This document shows positions 1-8,230 of a stretch of DNA of 64,000 nucleotides, one piece after another. A program made the translations under genes and the position numbers. Positions within the stretch are counted from its first letter, which is position 1, and each line of letters starts with the position of its first letter. The notes below the pieces were generated by a model. It had not been told where the DNA came from, did no database searches, and saw nothing but the letters and a program-made list of their open reading frames with translations. The DNA is from Flavobacteriales bacterium UBA6772 (GTDB lineage: Bacteria; Bacteroidota; Bacteroidia; Flavobacteriales; Flavobacteriaceae): the NCBI GenBank assembly GCA_905181765.1, contig CAJIYW010000001.1, positions 310,001-374,000 of the forward strand. The letters run 5' to 3'.

Positions 1-2
1 TA

Positions 3-419
3 ATGGTTGTAAATGATTCTTTACAATCAAATTATTATATATTTTTTGGCGCAGGAACTAAGTATGCGGAAATGTTTCCAAATGAGTCAAATTTAGTTAA
101 TTCCAATCTTGGATTATTTTATGTTAATTGGAATGGTCAAAATCAATTTTATTCAGGCCACATGTATGTTGATATTATTCGAGCTAATTCAATTGAACAG
201 AAACATCTATTACGTGAAGAGTTCACACAATCATTAGGATTAGCTAAAGATTCCCCTTTGTATTTGGAGAGTATTTTCCAATCTGCAAGGACAACCACAA
301 CCGAATATGCTACAATCGATAAAGATTTAGTCAGGCTACTATACCATCCAGATATGGGGATTGGTCTAAATGAAACCCAAGTTGACCAGGTTTTGACAAA
401 TATCTTAATCAATGAATAA
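3..419 (+). CDS. DUF2927-like protein, 5' end outside window
   Basis: The visible part is about 138 residues. A segment reading HLLREEFTQSLGL (about residues 68-80), followed by SPLYLESIF, TEYATIDKDLVRLLY and HPDMGIG, resembles the DUF2927 family, which has a helix of the form HLIREELTQ and a later D-x-x-L-I-R-L-LY segment. The function of that family is not established. No signal peptide is visible and the reading frame is open to the window edge, so the internal ATG at 3 is probably not the start. It is the first gene of the array of same-strand genes separated by attC-like repeats, and repeat A follows it within 5 bp. The family call is from memory of the motif, not from a search. Confidence 0.6.
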   Translation: MVVNDSLQSNYYIFFGAGTKYAEMFPNESNLVNSNLGLFYVNWNGQNQFYSGHMYVDIIRANSIEQKHLLREEFTQSLGLAKDSPLYLESIFQSARTTTTEYATIDKDLVRLLYHPDMGIGLNETQVDQVLTNILINE

Positions 420-423
420 AAAA

Positions 424-559
424 GTGCCTTACAATACCTATGCTGCATACCGTAATTAACTGTAAGCATAAACATTAAACGTATTAATTAAATATATTTA
501 TAAGCAGAAAAATTAGTAATTATTAATGCGTTACGCAGCATAGCTTCAACGTTATGCAC
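424..559 (+). repeat. attC-like inverted repeat A
   Basis: Outer boxes GTGCCTTAC (424-432) and GTTATGCAC (551-559) are near-complementary. Inside them CTATGCTGC (438-446) pairs perfectly with GCAGCATAG (535-543), and the complementarity continues loosely inward. This matches the box-arm-loop-arm-box plan of integron attC sites. It directly follows the DUF2927 stop and precedes the next gene by 48 bp. Confidence 0.6.
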
Positions 560-606
560 AATAACAAAAAGAAATAGGCGTTAAAAAAAATTAAAGAAAC
601 TGTATA

Positions 607-1482
607 ATGAAAAAAGCAATTTTACTATTTACTATTTTATTGTTAATTCTAAGCAGTTGTAATAAAGATGTTAATAAAAATCCAGAGGAATGTTACTCAA
701 ATACTAATGCACAGACTATAGTTCATGACGGTCTCAACAGAGAATATGTGTTGTATATACCAAACTCTTATGACGGAACATCTTCTGTTCCACTAATGCT
801 GAATTTTCATGGGTTTGGTGGTAATGCTAGTGATTATATGCAAGAAGCAGATATGCGCTCATTGGCAGAAGCTGACAATTTTATTTTAATCTATCCTCAA
901 GGTAGTTGTTTAGATGGTTTATCTCATTGGAATGCTTGTCCATTAGGACCAGACAATAAAAGTAATGCTGATGATTTTGGATTTATTGAATCCATGATAA
1001 CTGAAATCTCATCTCAGTATAATGTAAATATGGAGAGAATTTATGCTGCTGGATACTCAAACGGAGGCATGATGGCGTATGGACTTGCGAACTATAAAAG
1101 TGATTTAATTGCTGCGGTAGCGTCTGTTTCGGGAGTTATGTTAGATTGTACTGGACCTACCAGTCATCCTATGCCGGTAATACATCTTCATGGAACTTCT
1201 GATGGCGTTCTCCCCTACAATGGGAGTAGTGACTATAACTCTGCCCAAAGTACGTTGGACCATTGGATTAATTTTAATAATACAGTTTTTACCCCAACCG
1301 AAACAAGTGACAATAATATTGAACATTATGTTTATGATCAGGGAGATAGCTCAGTTTCTGTTGAGCATTACAAATATATTGGTGGAGACCATGTTTGGTT
1401 TAGCGCAACTTTTCAAGGTCAGAACACATCTGAATTGGTTTGGAATTTTGTGTCACGATATGACATAAATGGATTGAGATAA
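607..1482 (+). CDS. PHB depolymerase/feruloyl-esterase-type lipoprotein
   Basis: A 291-residue alpha/beta hydrolase with a lipoprotein signal peptide (LILSSC, lipidated Cys at about residue 18), so it should sit in the periplasm or on an outer-membrane leaflet. The nucleophile elbow is GYSNGGMMAY (about residue 150). The candidate acid is in HGTSDGVLPY and the candidate catalytic His in GGDHVW near the C-terminus. An N-terminal LNFHGFGG segment forms the oxyanion region. This pattern fits the LpqC/PHB-depolymerase esterase family, which hydrolyses polyester or feruloyl ester bonds; the substrate here is unknown. The start follows a short AT-rich spacer after repeat A, and repeat B follows 9 bp after the stop, so the gene sits alone in its cassette. 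Confidence 0.8.
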   Translation: MKKAILLFTILLLILSSCNKDVNKNPEECYSNTNAQTIVHDGLNREYVLYIPNSYDGTSSVPLMLNFHGFGGNASDYMQEADMRSLAEADNFILIYPQGSCLDGLSHWNACPLGPDNKSNADDFGFIESMITEISSQYNVNMERIYAAGYSNGGMMAYGLANYKSDLIAAVASVSGVMLDCTGPTSHPMPVIHLHGTSDGVLPYNGSSDYNSAQSTLDHWINFNNTVFTPTETSDNNIEHYVYDQGDSSVSVEHYKYIGGDHVWFSATFQGQNTSELVWNFVSRYDINGLR

Positions 1483-1491
1483 AGAATAAAA

Positions 1492-1690
1492 GTGCATAAC
1501 AATGTATAAAAAACATAGGGCGGTTCGTGCTAAACCGAAAGTTCTGTGCATATTAACAAAGTCCGCTAAATATAAAATTTGGCATTTATAGAAGAAAAAA
1601 TAAAAGCAAAATATTTATATTTCGCTAAGTAATAAACCGAAACGAAAGTGCTTATCACCTGCCCTACGTTTCTTATACGAGACGTTAGCC
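1492..1690 (+). repeat. attC-like inverted repeat B (long subtype)
   Basis: Left box GTGCATAAC (1492-1500) followed by AATGTATAAAAAACATAGGG; right arm CTGCCCTACGTTTCTTATAC ending in GACGTTAGCC (to 1690). Read as reverse complement, the right arm aligns with the left one over about 30 positions with small internal bulges, as in attC sites. The central part (1530-1590) is nearly the same as in repeat E, so B and E form one subfamily. Confidence 0.7.
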
Positions 1691-1770
1691 TTCATTAAGA
1701 CCCATCCTGACTAAAGTGAATTTAAACCACATCAATGAAATTTCACTTTACCTTTAAAAATTTATAAAAT

Positions 1771-3303
1771 ATGAAACAAACAAAACAAAAAAATTCAATT
1801 ATTAAATTAACATTTATATTTTTTCTGATTTTTATTCCATTTATAATTTTCGGACAATCTAATTATGAGGTTTTAATCAATAAAAATCTTAAAAGTACCT
1901 TATTGCTTCATAAAGAGTTGGTAAGCATCCCGAATCTGCCTGAAAATAAGGATTTAATGCTTGAAAATATAAACTGGGTAGCTAAACAATATGATGATTT
2001 AAATTTCAGGACAACCTTACTCGAGACAAATACACTTCCTATTTTAATTGCTGAAAAGGAATATGACCCTAGTTATAAGACAGTATTATTTTATTTTCAT
2101 ATTGATGGACAACCCATTAATCCTGAATCATGGAATCAGGACCATCCTTTTCATCCAGTCTTGAAAAGTGAAGATAAAGGTGGTTTGTGGAAGATTATAG
2201 ATTGGAATAAACTCGATGGCGATATTAATGACGAATGGCGCATTTTTGGACGGGCTGCGGCTGATGATAAAGCACCAGTCATAATGCTTCTGTCTGCGCT
2301 CAAAATCCTTAAAATTAGCAATAGTGTCCCAAAATTCAACGTAAAAGTAATCCTTGATCCAGAGGAAGAATATGGGTCTACTGCTCTACTATCAACTTTG
2401 GATAAATATAAAGGGCGATATGCATCAGATTTCTTTATTGTGATGGATGGACCCGCACATAATTCTAATAAACCAACAGTTACTTTTGGATGTAGAGGAA
2501 TTGCAACATGCTCTATTACCACATATGGATCCAAATTGCCACAACATAGTGGTCATTATGGGAATTATGTGCCAAACCCAGTTTTTAGTTTAGCAAAGCT
2601 TTTGTCAAGTATGAAAGATGAAAGCGGTAAAGTCTTGATACAGGATTACTACAAAGGGATTGAAATAAATCCTGAAATTTTTGAGCTTTTAGAATCGGTT
2701 CCTTTTGATTCTATTGAACTGAACAAGTCATTGGGTATTCATACCTCAGAAAAAGTTGGTAAAAATTATCAAGAAGCGTTGCAATATCCTTCGTTAAACG
2801 TCCGACAAATTGGAACATCCTGGAAAGGAAATGGTCTAAAAACGGTTATACCTGAATATGCAACGGCAGACATCGATGTCAGGCTCGTTCCAGAAACAGA
2901 TGGAAAGATTCAATTGGAAAAGATCAAGAACCATATAGCAAAACAAGGCTATTATGTTATCGACAGAGACCCTACAAACGAGGAAAGACAAAGCCATCCC
3001 AAAATTGTTAAATTTAACTCAGACCCTGGCATAAATGCTTTTAGGACGAGTCCTGATTCTAATTTTGGTAAAAAAGTAAGAGCCTCGTTAATGAAAGAAT
3101 TTGGTAATGAGCCCATTGTCATAAGATTAATGGGAGGCACCGTTCCTATTGTACCAGTTATCAATAAATTAAACGTTCCCACCATCATTATTCCTATGGT
3201 AAATATGGACAATAATCAACATAGTCCTAATGAAAATATAAGAATTGGAAATATAAGACAAGGAATAAAAATTTGTTTAACCATTCTAAATTCGCAATAC
3301 TAA
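1771..3303 (+). CDS. M20-family metallopeptidase, exported
   Basis: A 510-residue protein with an N-terminal hydrophobic signal segment (about residues 12-29, IFFLIFIPFIIFG, then QS), so probably periplasmic. It shows the M20 zinc-peptidase signature: FHIDGQP (first ligand His and Asp, about residue 110), GRAAADDKAP (bridging Asp), DPEEEYGS (catalytic Glu and ligand Glu), a following MDGPA Asp and a C-terminal HSPNE. The middle portion (about 235-400) would be the dimerisation/lid domain. M20 enzymes cleave dipeptides or acyl-amino acids; the substrate cannot be told. It has an ATG start after a 79-bp leader and is alone between repeats B and C, reading in the same direction as the other cassette genes. 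Confidence 0.88.
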   Translation: MKQTKQKNSIIKLTFIFFLIFIPFIIFGQSNYEVLINKNLKSTLLLHKELVSIPNLPENKDLMLENINWVAKQYDDLNFRTTLLETNTLPILIAEKEYDPSYKTVLFYFHIDGQPINPESWNQDHPFHPVLKSEDKGGLWKIIDWNKLDGDINDEWRIFGRAAADDKAPVIMLLSALKILKISNSVPKFNVKVILDPEEEYGSTALLSTLDKYKGRYASDFFIVMDGPAHNSNKPTVTFGCRGIATCSITTYGSKLPQHSGHYGNYVPNPVFSLAKLLSSMKDESGKVLIQDYYKGIEINPEIFELLESVPFDSIELNKSLGIHTSEKVGKNYQEALQYPSLNVRQIGTSWKGNGLKTVIPEYATADIDVRLVPETDGKIQLEKIKNHIAKQGYYVIDRDPTNEERQSHPKIVKFNSDPGINAFRTSPDSNFGKKVRASLMKEFGNEPIVIRLMGGTVPIVPVINKLNVPTIIIPMVNMDNNQHSPNENIRIGNIRQGIKICLTILNSQY

Positions 3304-3348
3304 CATCTCAGATGATAATTATCGAGAATTACAAGAATATAACGAAAT

Positions 3349-3480
3349 GCGAACAATGTATATAATCAATTGCTAGCTCCTAGCCTACTTACGAAAATCC
3401 TTATGGATTTTCTATTTGTGTATTTACTAAATTATATGCTTAAAAAACGGCAACAAATCATATACAAACACGCTGTGCGC
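3349..3480 (+). repeat. attC-like inverted repeat C
   Basis: Left arm GCGAACAATGTATATAATCA then ATTGC; right arm GGCAACAAATCATATACAAA then CACGCTGTGCGC. The arms are complementary over about 16-20 positions. The centre carries a perfect 8-bp hairpin, GAAAATCC (3393-3400) with GGATTTTC (3405-3412). About 65 bp of the centre recur in repeats F and H. Confidence 0.68.
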
Positions 3481-3504
3481 AATGTAACACCTGATCGATA
3501 AAGA

Positions 3505-3903
3505 ATTAATTTAAACCAAATAACTGTTCCATCATTGGACTTGACAAAATCAATCCCTTTCTATGAGAAATTAGGACTGAAATTGATTGTAAAAGCCCTT
3601 CCTCATTATGCACGATTTGAATGCCCAAATGGAAACTCGACCTTTTCAATTCATCAAACGGACAAACTACCCAAAGGAGATGGAATTTATGTATATTTTG
3701 AATGTGAAAATCTTGATGAGCAAGTTGAAAACATAAAAAGCAAAGGAATTGAGTTCGATCAAGAACTAACTGACCAGAGTTGGTTGTGGAGAGAAGCGAG
3801 GCTGAAAGATATTGACGGAAATCAACTGATATTATTTTATGGCGGGAAAAACCGACTAAATCCACCTTGCAAAACCACACTATTCTTATACGAAACGTTC
3901 TAA
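3505..3903 (+). CDS. VOC (glyoxalase/bleomycin resistance) protein with lost start and altered tail
   Basis: A single vicinal-oxygen-chelate domain of about 122-132 residues: LDLTKSIPFYEKLGLKLIV at the start, GDGIYVYFEC in the middle, LKDIDGNQLILFYGG at the end of the domain. VOC proteins of this type normally begin a few residues earlier (NLNQITVPSLDL). That stretch is present in frame here, but the only possible initiator before it is ATT at 3505; an in-frame stop lies at 3499, and the next usable start is TTG at 3535. The gene may therefore use a rare start or be dead. Its last dozen residues (KTTLFLYETF) are encoded by the right arm of an attC-like repeat, so the natural C-terminus was replaced or extended. 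Confidence 0.7.
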   Translation: MNLNQITVPSLDLTKSIPFYEKLGLKLIVKALPHYARFECPNGNSTFSIHQTDKLPKGDGIYVYFECENLDEQVENIKSKGIEFDQELTDQSWLWREARLKDIDGNQLILFYGGKNRLNPPCKTTLFLYETF

Positions 3904-3907
3904 AACA
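3875..3907 (+). repeat. truncated attC-like repeat D (right arm only)
   Basis: The segment ATTCTTATACGAAACGTTCT (within 3875-3907) matches the right arm of repeat B (TTTCTTATACGAGACGTTAGC) at nearly every position, but no complementary left arm is found upstream. The repeat overlaps the 3' end of the VOC reading frame, as a deletion joining the gene to a repeat would leave it. Confidence 0.5.
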
Positions 3908-3943
3908 TTAAATAACACCGTTCCAAAAAAACAAACACTTAAT

Positions 3944-4701
3944 ATGAACCATTTAGCTTCTAAGCTTATTTTCCAACCACGCTTTTGGATTCTTTTTATT
4001 TGTTTGAACTTAATTTATCTACAAATGCTCAGACTTTCATTAATATCGAGTCAGGAGTATTATTTACGGGCTTTAATAATATTCGTAATGGCAATAATGG
4101 AACGCTATTTTCTCTGAAAAATGATTTTTCGACACCAGCAAGCCCATTTTTTAGACTTCGTGTTGGGTTTTTATTAAATGATAAACACCACTTTTCAATT
4201 CTTTATGCACCTTTAAAAATTGTAGTAAATGGAACAATAGATAGGGATATCCTTTTTGATGGAAAAAATTTTATAGCGAACCTACCATTAGAAGCTGTTT
4301 ATAAGTTTAACTCTTATCGCTTTACCTATAATCGAAGAATCATAAGTAACAACAAATTTAAATTTGGTATTGGCTTTTCTGCAAAAATTAGAGATGCAGG
4401 AACCTCTTTGAAGAATAATGAACTGTTAAGCGAAAATTTTAGTATTGGTTTTGTGCCTCTAGCAAACGTTTTAGCGAATTGGGCTATTTCTCAAAAAATG
4501 GGTGTTGAATTTTTAGGAGAAGGTATAGTTGCAAGTAAAGGTAGAGCAATTGACCTTTCCTTATCTGGAAAATATAATTTTACTAAAAATCTGCAAGGGA
4601 ACATTGGTTATCGGCTACTTGAAGGTGGTGCAGACGGAACTAATAGGTATAATTTTATTCAACTCCATTTCGCCTTTGCTAGTTTAAACTTTTCATTTTA
4701 A
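3944..4701 (+). CDS. secreted barrel-like protein of unknown function, N-terminus frameshifted
   Basis: The mature part (from about 4018) reads AQTFINIESGVLFTGFNNIR and goes on with alternating strand-like segments ending in FASLNFSF. A terminal aromatic residue is typical of outer-membrane beta-barrels. The only ATG start (3944) opens a different frame that gives a hydrophobic leader (FWILFICLNLIYL). A loss of one base between 3985 and 4020, which holds T-rich runs, would join this leader to the mature protein. The alternative start, TTG at 3985, leaves no signal peptide. I do not recognise a family beyond barrel-like. The gene lies between truncated repeat D and repeat E. Confidence 0.6.
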
Positions 4702-4781
4702 AAAAACAGTTAAGAGTTCCAATGCTATAATTGTATGGCTTCATATTAAAGTTTTGTAAGTAATCATTGTATCTGAACGTT

Positions 4782-4963
4782 TTACAACAATGTATAAAAA
4801 ACATAGGCAATTCATATTAAACCAAAAGATCTGTGCATATTAATGAAGCTCGCTAAATATAAAATTTGGCGTTTACAGAAGAAATATTTATATTTAAATA
4901 ATTACCAACCTGAAACAAAAGTGCTAATTTACTGCCCTACATTACATATACTCAACGTTGGCA
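4782..4963 (+). repeat. attC-like inverted repeat E (long subtype)
   Basis: Left box TTACAACAATG (4782-4792) then TATAAAAAACATAGGC; right arm CTGCCCTACATTACATATAC ending in TCAACGTTGGCA (to 4963). The arms pair over about 25 positions. The interior (about 4820-4875) is almost the same as in repeat B. The 349-bp gap between the neighbouring genes is mostly this element. Confidence 0.7.
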
Positions 4964-5050
4964 TTCATTGAATCCAAGTTTTCCGAAAAAATTGTAACAA
5001 AACATTAATTTTAACTTTTAATAGTTATTAAACATAAAAAAAACTGAACG

Positions 5051-5704
5051 ATGAAAAAAGTAGTATTTATTTTATTTATATTCATTACTCTTTCTATTTA
5101 CTCACAACAAACTACGTTTGACAAAACTTTAGGAAAAGAAAATGCTGAAACTTTGAATTCCCTAATTGAGAATTTTGAAACAAAAACATTGAAAAAAGAA
5201 TACCCAAATCTAACAACTGAAAATTCTTACAAGGAATTTTTAAAAGATAATTATTCAAAAGATCATTCAATAGATAAAAGAAAAACATTTGTTGAAAGTA
5301 AATTGAAATTAAACATATATTGTGTCCCTGACTCGATTTGGATAAAAAAAAGAACTTTTTTTTTGAGAAAAGAAATAGATGTGATAGAAACAAGATATAA
5401 ATGCTTGAATCCAAACAATGAAGTTATTTATAATAAGACACAAAGTGGTGTCATAAGTAAAACACTAACTCTTTCTAAACAAGAAAAAAAAAGAGTTAAA
5501 ATTAATCTGATAGGTTCTTATATTAAGGCATTGGAAAAAATCTCTAATAAATCAAATTTTATAAATTTCTATTTAGAACATATTAAAATGACAGCTACAC
5601 CAATGCTACCTCCTATAATGTCTTACTATATATTGAAAAACAATATTAATACGAATGATTATTTTGTGAAAAGAATAATATATATAAACCAAATTTACAG
5701 ATAG
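5051..5704 (+). CDS. exported protein of unknown function
   Basis: 217 residues with a clear signal peptide (KKVVFILFIFITLSIYSQ, cleavage near residue 18). The rest is Lys/Asn/Glu-rich and helical in character; a central stretch reads NIYCVPDSIWIKKRTFF and the C-terminal part PMLPPIMSYYILKN. I recognise no domain. Codon use is strongly AT-biased, even against the neighbouring genes. It is the sole gene between repeats E and F, on the same strand as the other cassette genes. The ATG lies 8-13 bp after an A-rich stretch that could serve for initiation. Confidence 0.65.
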   Translation: MKKVVFILFIFITLSIYSQQTTFDKTLGKENAETLNSLIENFETKTLKKEYPNLTTENSYKEFLKDNYSKDHSIDKRKTFVESKLKLNIYCVPDSIWIKKRTFFLRKEIDVIETRYKCLNPNNEVIYNKTQSGVISKTLTLSKQEKKRVKINLIGSYIKALEKISNKSNFINFYLEHIKMTATPMLPPIMSYYILKNNINTNDYFVKRIIYINQIYR

Positions 5705-5737
5705 AATAAACTAAAAAAATAAAGAGATAAAAATTGT

Positions 5738-5983
5738 AAACCCTATATAACATATTGCTGTTGGTTTTTTTTATTTAAAAAAAAATGTGGGATTTTAGAG
5801 CAATTAAAAGAACAAGTATTTAAAATTGAACCAAAAAAAAATAAAGCCAGTTGCCAATACTGTGAATAATTAATTAATTGGTAAGAGTCTACTTGCGAAA
5901 ATCCTCTCGGATTTTCTATTCGGTTTATATTTACTAAATTGGTTGCTTAAACACGCAACTAACCATACACGAACACGTTGTGC
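5738..5983 (+). repeat. attC-like repeat F, composite or rearranged
   Basis: The right arm (ACACGCAACTAACCATACAC, then GAACACGTTGTGC to 5983) and the centre with a perfect hairpin, GAAAATCC (5897-5904) with GGATTTTC (5909-5916), match repeats C and H. Two left-arm candidates exist: CCCTATATAACATATTGC (5741-5758) and AATAATTAATTAATTGG (5865-5881). Between them is a short open stretch that ends KASCQYCE-stop (about 5777-5869), possibly the tail of a lost gene. The 303-bp gap therefore holds one repeat plus remnants. Confidence 0.5.
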
Positions 5984-6007
5984 TTCATTATGACCAACCA
6001 ATAACCT

Positions 6008-6789
6008 ATGATAACACTATTTTCTCAAGCAGCCTTAATCATTTTAGCTTTTGTAACCTATTATGGATTTGGAGTGTTTTTATAAAAAATGTAAGTATTG
6101 TAGATATTTTTTGGGGTTTTGGGTTTGTGGTTGTTAATACGTTTTACGTATTTATGTCAGGAGAATTAAATGCTAGAAAAATATTGATTTTAACTTTAGT
6201 GAGTATTTGGGGCCTTAGGCTTGCAATTTATCTTGCATTTAGAAACATTGGCAAAGGAGAAGATTTTAGATATCAGGAATTCCGAAAAAATTATGGCCCA
6301 AAACGCTATTGGTGGTTTAGTTTTTTCCAAACATTTTTATTACAAGGAACCTTGATTATGATTGTTTCTTTACCTCTTTTGGGGATTAATTCAAGTACAA
6401 GTAATGGAACTCTCAATGTACTGGATTATATAGGAATTGTAGTATGGCTTATTGGTTTTACTTTTGAAGCTGGTGGAGATTTCCAATTAGCACGTTTTAA
6501 AAATAATGTAAAAAACAATGGAAAGGTCTTAAACACAGGGTTTTGGAAATACACAAGGCATCCAAATTATTTTGGCGACTCAGCTGTTTGGTGGGCATAT
6601 GCTATTTTTAGCATTGCAGCCGGCAGTTACTGGCAAATAATAGGTGCTATTATAATGACTTTATTGATTATTAAAATATCAGGTGTGCGCTTACTTGAAA
6701 AAACTTTAAAAGAGTCAAAACCTCAATACAGAGATTACATTAAAAAAACAAATTCCTTTTTTCCATGGTTCCCAAAAAAAAATAAATGA
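6008..6789 (+). CDS. DUF1295 family membrane enzyme (steroid 5-alpha-reductase-like), frameshifted
   Basis: About 260 residues, polytopic membrane protein. Family marks: SIVDIFWGFGFV near the N-terminus, LRLAIYLAFRNIGKGEDFRY, and the C-terminal block FWKYTRHPNYFGD with WWAYAIF, which in this superfamily binds NAD(P)H. The substrate is unknown; fatty-acid or steroid-like double bonds are the family's usual targets. The natural start is ATG 6008 (MITLFSQAALIILAF), but the frame breaks near 6057, where GTAACCTATTA should read GTAACCCTATTA to give FVTLLWIWSVF. One missing C restores a full-length protein. A start at 5980 gives a sequence unrelated to the family. The stop overlaps the next gene (ATGA). 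Confidence 0.8.
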
Positions 6790-7067
6790 TGATGGATTTT
6801 ATAATTAAAAATATTTGGTTTATACTTTTTGTGGCTTGGGGATTACCATTAAGTTTTTATAGAAGTAAATTCCGCAAAATCGTATATCAAACCGATAGTT
6901 GGTTAATTAACATTAAACCTCTTTTTTGGAAAGAAATTAAAGGTCTTTTTGGAAATATCTATCCTGAAAATCTCGAATATAAAAAGTTTAGAAACTTCTA
7001 CCTGTTCTATCTGGCTATTTATTTTTTGTTGTTTGTTGCTTATCTAATTTTTGATACAAATCCCTAA
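6786..7067 (+). CDS. small membrane protein of unknown function
   Basis: 93 residues with two hydrophobic segments (about residues 4-22, IIKNIWFILFVAWGLPL, and about 72-90, FYLFYLAIYFLLFVAYLIF) flanking a basic, aromatic middle part. Its ATG overlaps the stop of the DUF1295 gene by 4 bp, so the two are translationally coupled and share one cassette, the only two-gene cassette here. No family recognised. Confidence 0.6.
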   Translation: MMMDFIIKNIWFILFVAWGLPLSFYRSKFRKIVYQTDSWLINIKPLFWKEIKGLFGNIYPENLEYKKFRNFYLFYLAIYFLLFVAYLIFDTNP

Positions 7068-7079
7068 AAAATAACAAAA

Positions 7080-7210
7080 GCACAACAATGCGTATAACGA
7101 ATTGCTTGGTCTGTGTGTGCTCGGAAAATCTTACTGCTTTTCCTCTGGTTCGTTTTCTTTTAGTATTTTTAATCTTACCAACGCAACTAGCCATAAACTG
7201 AACGTTGGCA
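7080..7210 (+). repeat. attC-like inverted repeat G
   Basis: The clearest example in the window. Left GCACAACAATGCGTATAACG then AATTGCTTGGT; right ACCAACGCAACTAGCC then ATAAACTGAACGTTGGCA. The right arm's reverse complement aligns with the left arm across about 32 positions. The central hairpin is GGAAAA (7123-7128) with TTTTCC (7138-7143). It starts 12 bp after the preceding stop. Confidence 0.75.
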
Positions 7211-7257
7211 GTGATATAAACGGAACGATATTTGATACTAGTTAGAAAACTAACATT

Positions 7258-8207
7258 ATGAAAAAAATCATTCTTCTTCTTCTACTCTTGACTTTTGGAA
7301 TTAAAACGGCTTCAGCAGATTGCTCAATGAATGGAATGACGTTTTATCCAGAACAAAAGGAAATTAGTCTAAATTCAATGTTCTATATTCAAAGTTATTC
7401 TTTTAGTCAAAAAACAATCAACAGCTTTAAAGAAAGAACAATCTACCTAGAAAGTGAAAACGGAGAATTGATTAAATTAAATCTTCAAGAAATTTTAAAA
7501 GGTCAAATGAGTTTAACACAAGCAATTTTTAGGCCTTCAAAAGAATTAAAACCAAATACTACTTACTTTCTAAAATACTCTGACCAAACCGAAAATGAAG
7601 GAAGAGAAATGATGCAGTATAATAGAGAGAAAAAGTGTATTGGAAAACAACGAACAAAAAAACTATTAAAAATCTAAACTCTAACCTAAATATTGAACTT
7701 GCAAAAACCGAAGTTATACACTATGGTTGTGGACCATCTGCGAATACAATCTTTGATGTAAAAAACAAGTTTGAATCTGAAATTTGGTATAAAACCGAAG
7801 TTGTAGCTATTAATACTAATAAAAAAAACATTTACTACATAAAGGAATGGAATGGAAAACTTAATGTTGGTCACGGAATGTGCTCTGGAGCTTTCACTTT
7901 CAATCGAAAAGGTAAATATAAAGTTAGATTTACACCAATGAACACAGATGGAAAATCTCTAAAAACAACAGATTGGAAAATATTCGAAAGTCCATTTGCG
8001 AATGATAAAAGCCCTATAGGATTTTACATACTATGGCTAACACCGTGTATAATTCATTGCTGGCTTAGTGCTCTACTTGCGAAAGTCCTAGCGGACTTTC
8101 TATCTGTGTTTTATTTGCTAACTTTAGTGCTTAAACACGCAACGAAATCAGACACAATCAAATTAGGTAGTATTAAAAAAACACTACTCATCCTAATTAC
8201 CCCGTAA
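7258..8207 (+). CDS. exported protein of unknown function, frameshifted, tail running into repeat H
   Basis: One gene read in two frames. The first part has a signal peptide (KKIILLLLLLTFGIKTASA, then DCSMNG) and continues to about 7629. A run of five A at 7630-7634 should be six; with one more A the protein continues VYWKTTNKKT into a second part with Cys-containing segments (HYGCGPSAN, VGHGMCSGAFTF). I recognise no family; two Cys in each half suggest a disulfide-bonded extracytoplasmic protein. The natural stop seems lost: after residues SPFANDKSPIG the frame runs through repeat H to 8207, so the last 60 or so residues are repeat-derived. Confidence 0.6.
8035..8168 (+). repeat. attC-like inverted repeat H
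   Basis: Left GGCTAACACCGTGTATAATT then CATTGCTGGC; right ACACGCAACGAAATCAGACAC, ending in a weak box ATTAGGT. The central hairpin GAAAGTCC (8081-8088) with GGACTTTC (8093-8100) occupies the same place as in C and F but has A-T replaced by G-C on both sides of the stem. The element is read through by the preceding gene. Confidence 0.6.
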
Positions 8208-8212
8208 ATTTA

Positions 8213-8220
8213 TATCTTTG
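8213..8220 (+). promoter_or_regulatory. candidate -7 box for the CNNM/CBS gene
   Basis: TATCTTTG fits the Bacteroidota -7 consensus TAnnTTTG and lies 10 bp before the ATG at 8231. No convincing -33 TTG/TTTG is seen upstream. If real, this cassette carries its own promoter. Confidence 0.35.
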
Positions 8221-8230
8221 ATAGAAAAAC

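Noticed and set aside
149..475. 108-residue open frame on the - strand opposite the DUF2927 gene and repeat A
   Set aside because: It is antisense to a gene with recognisable family motifs, has no domain or signal, and its start lies inside repeat A.
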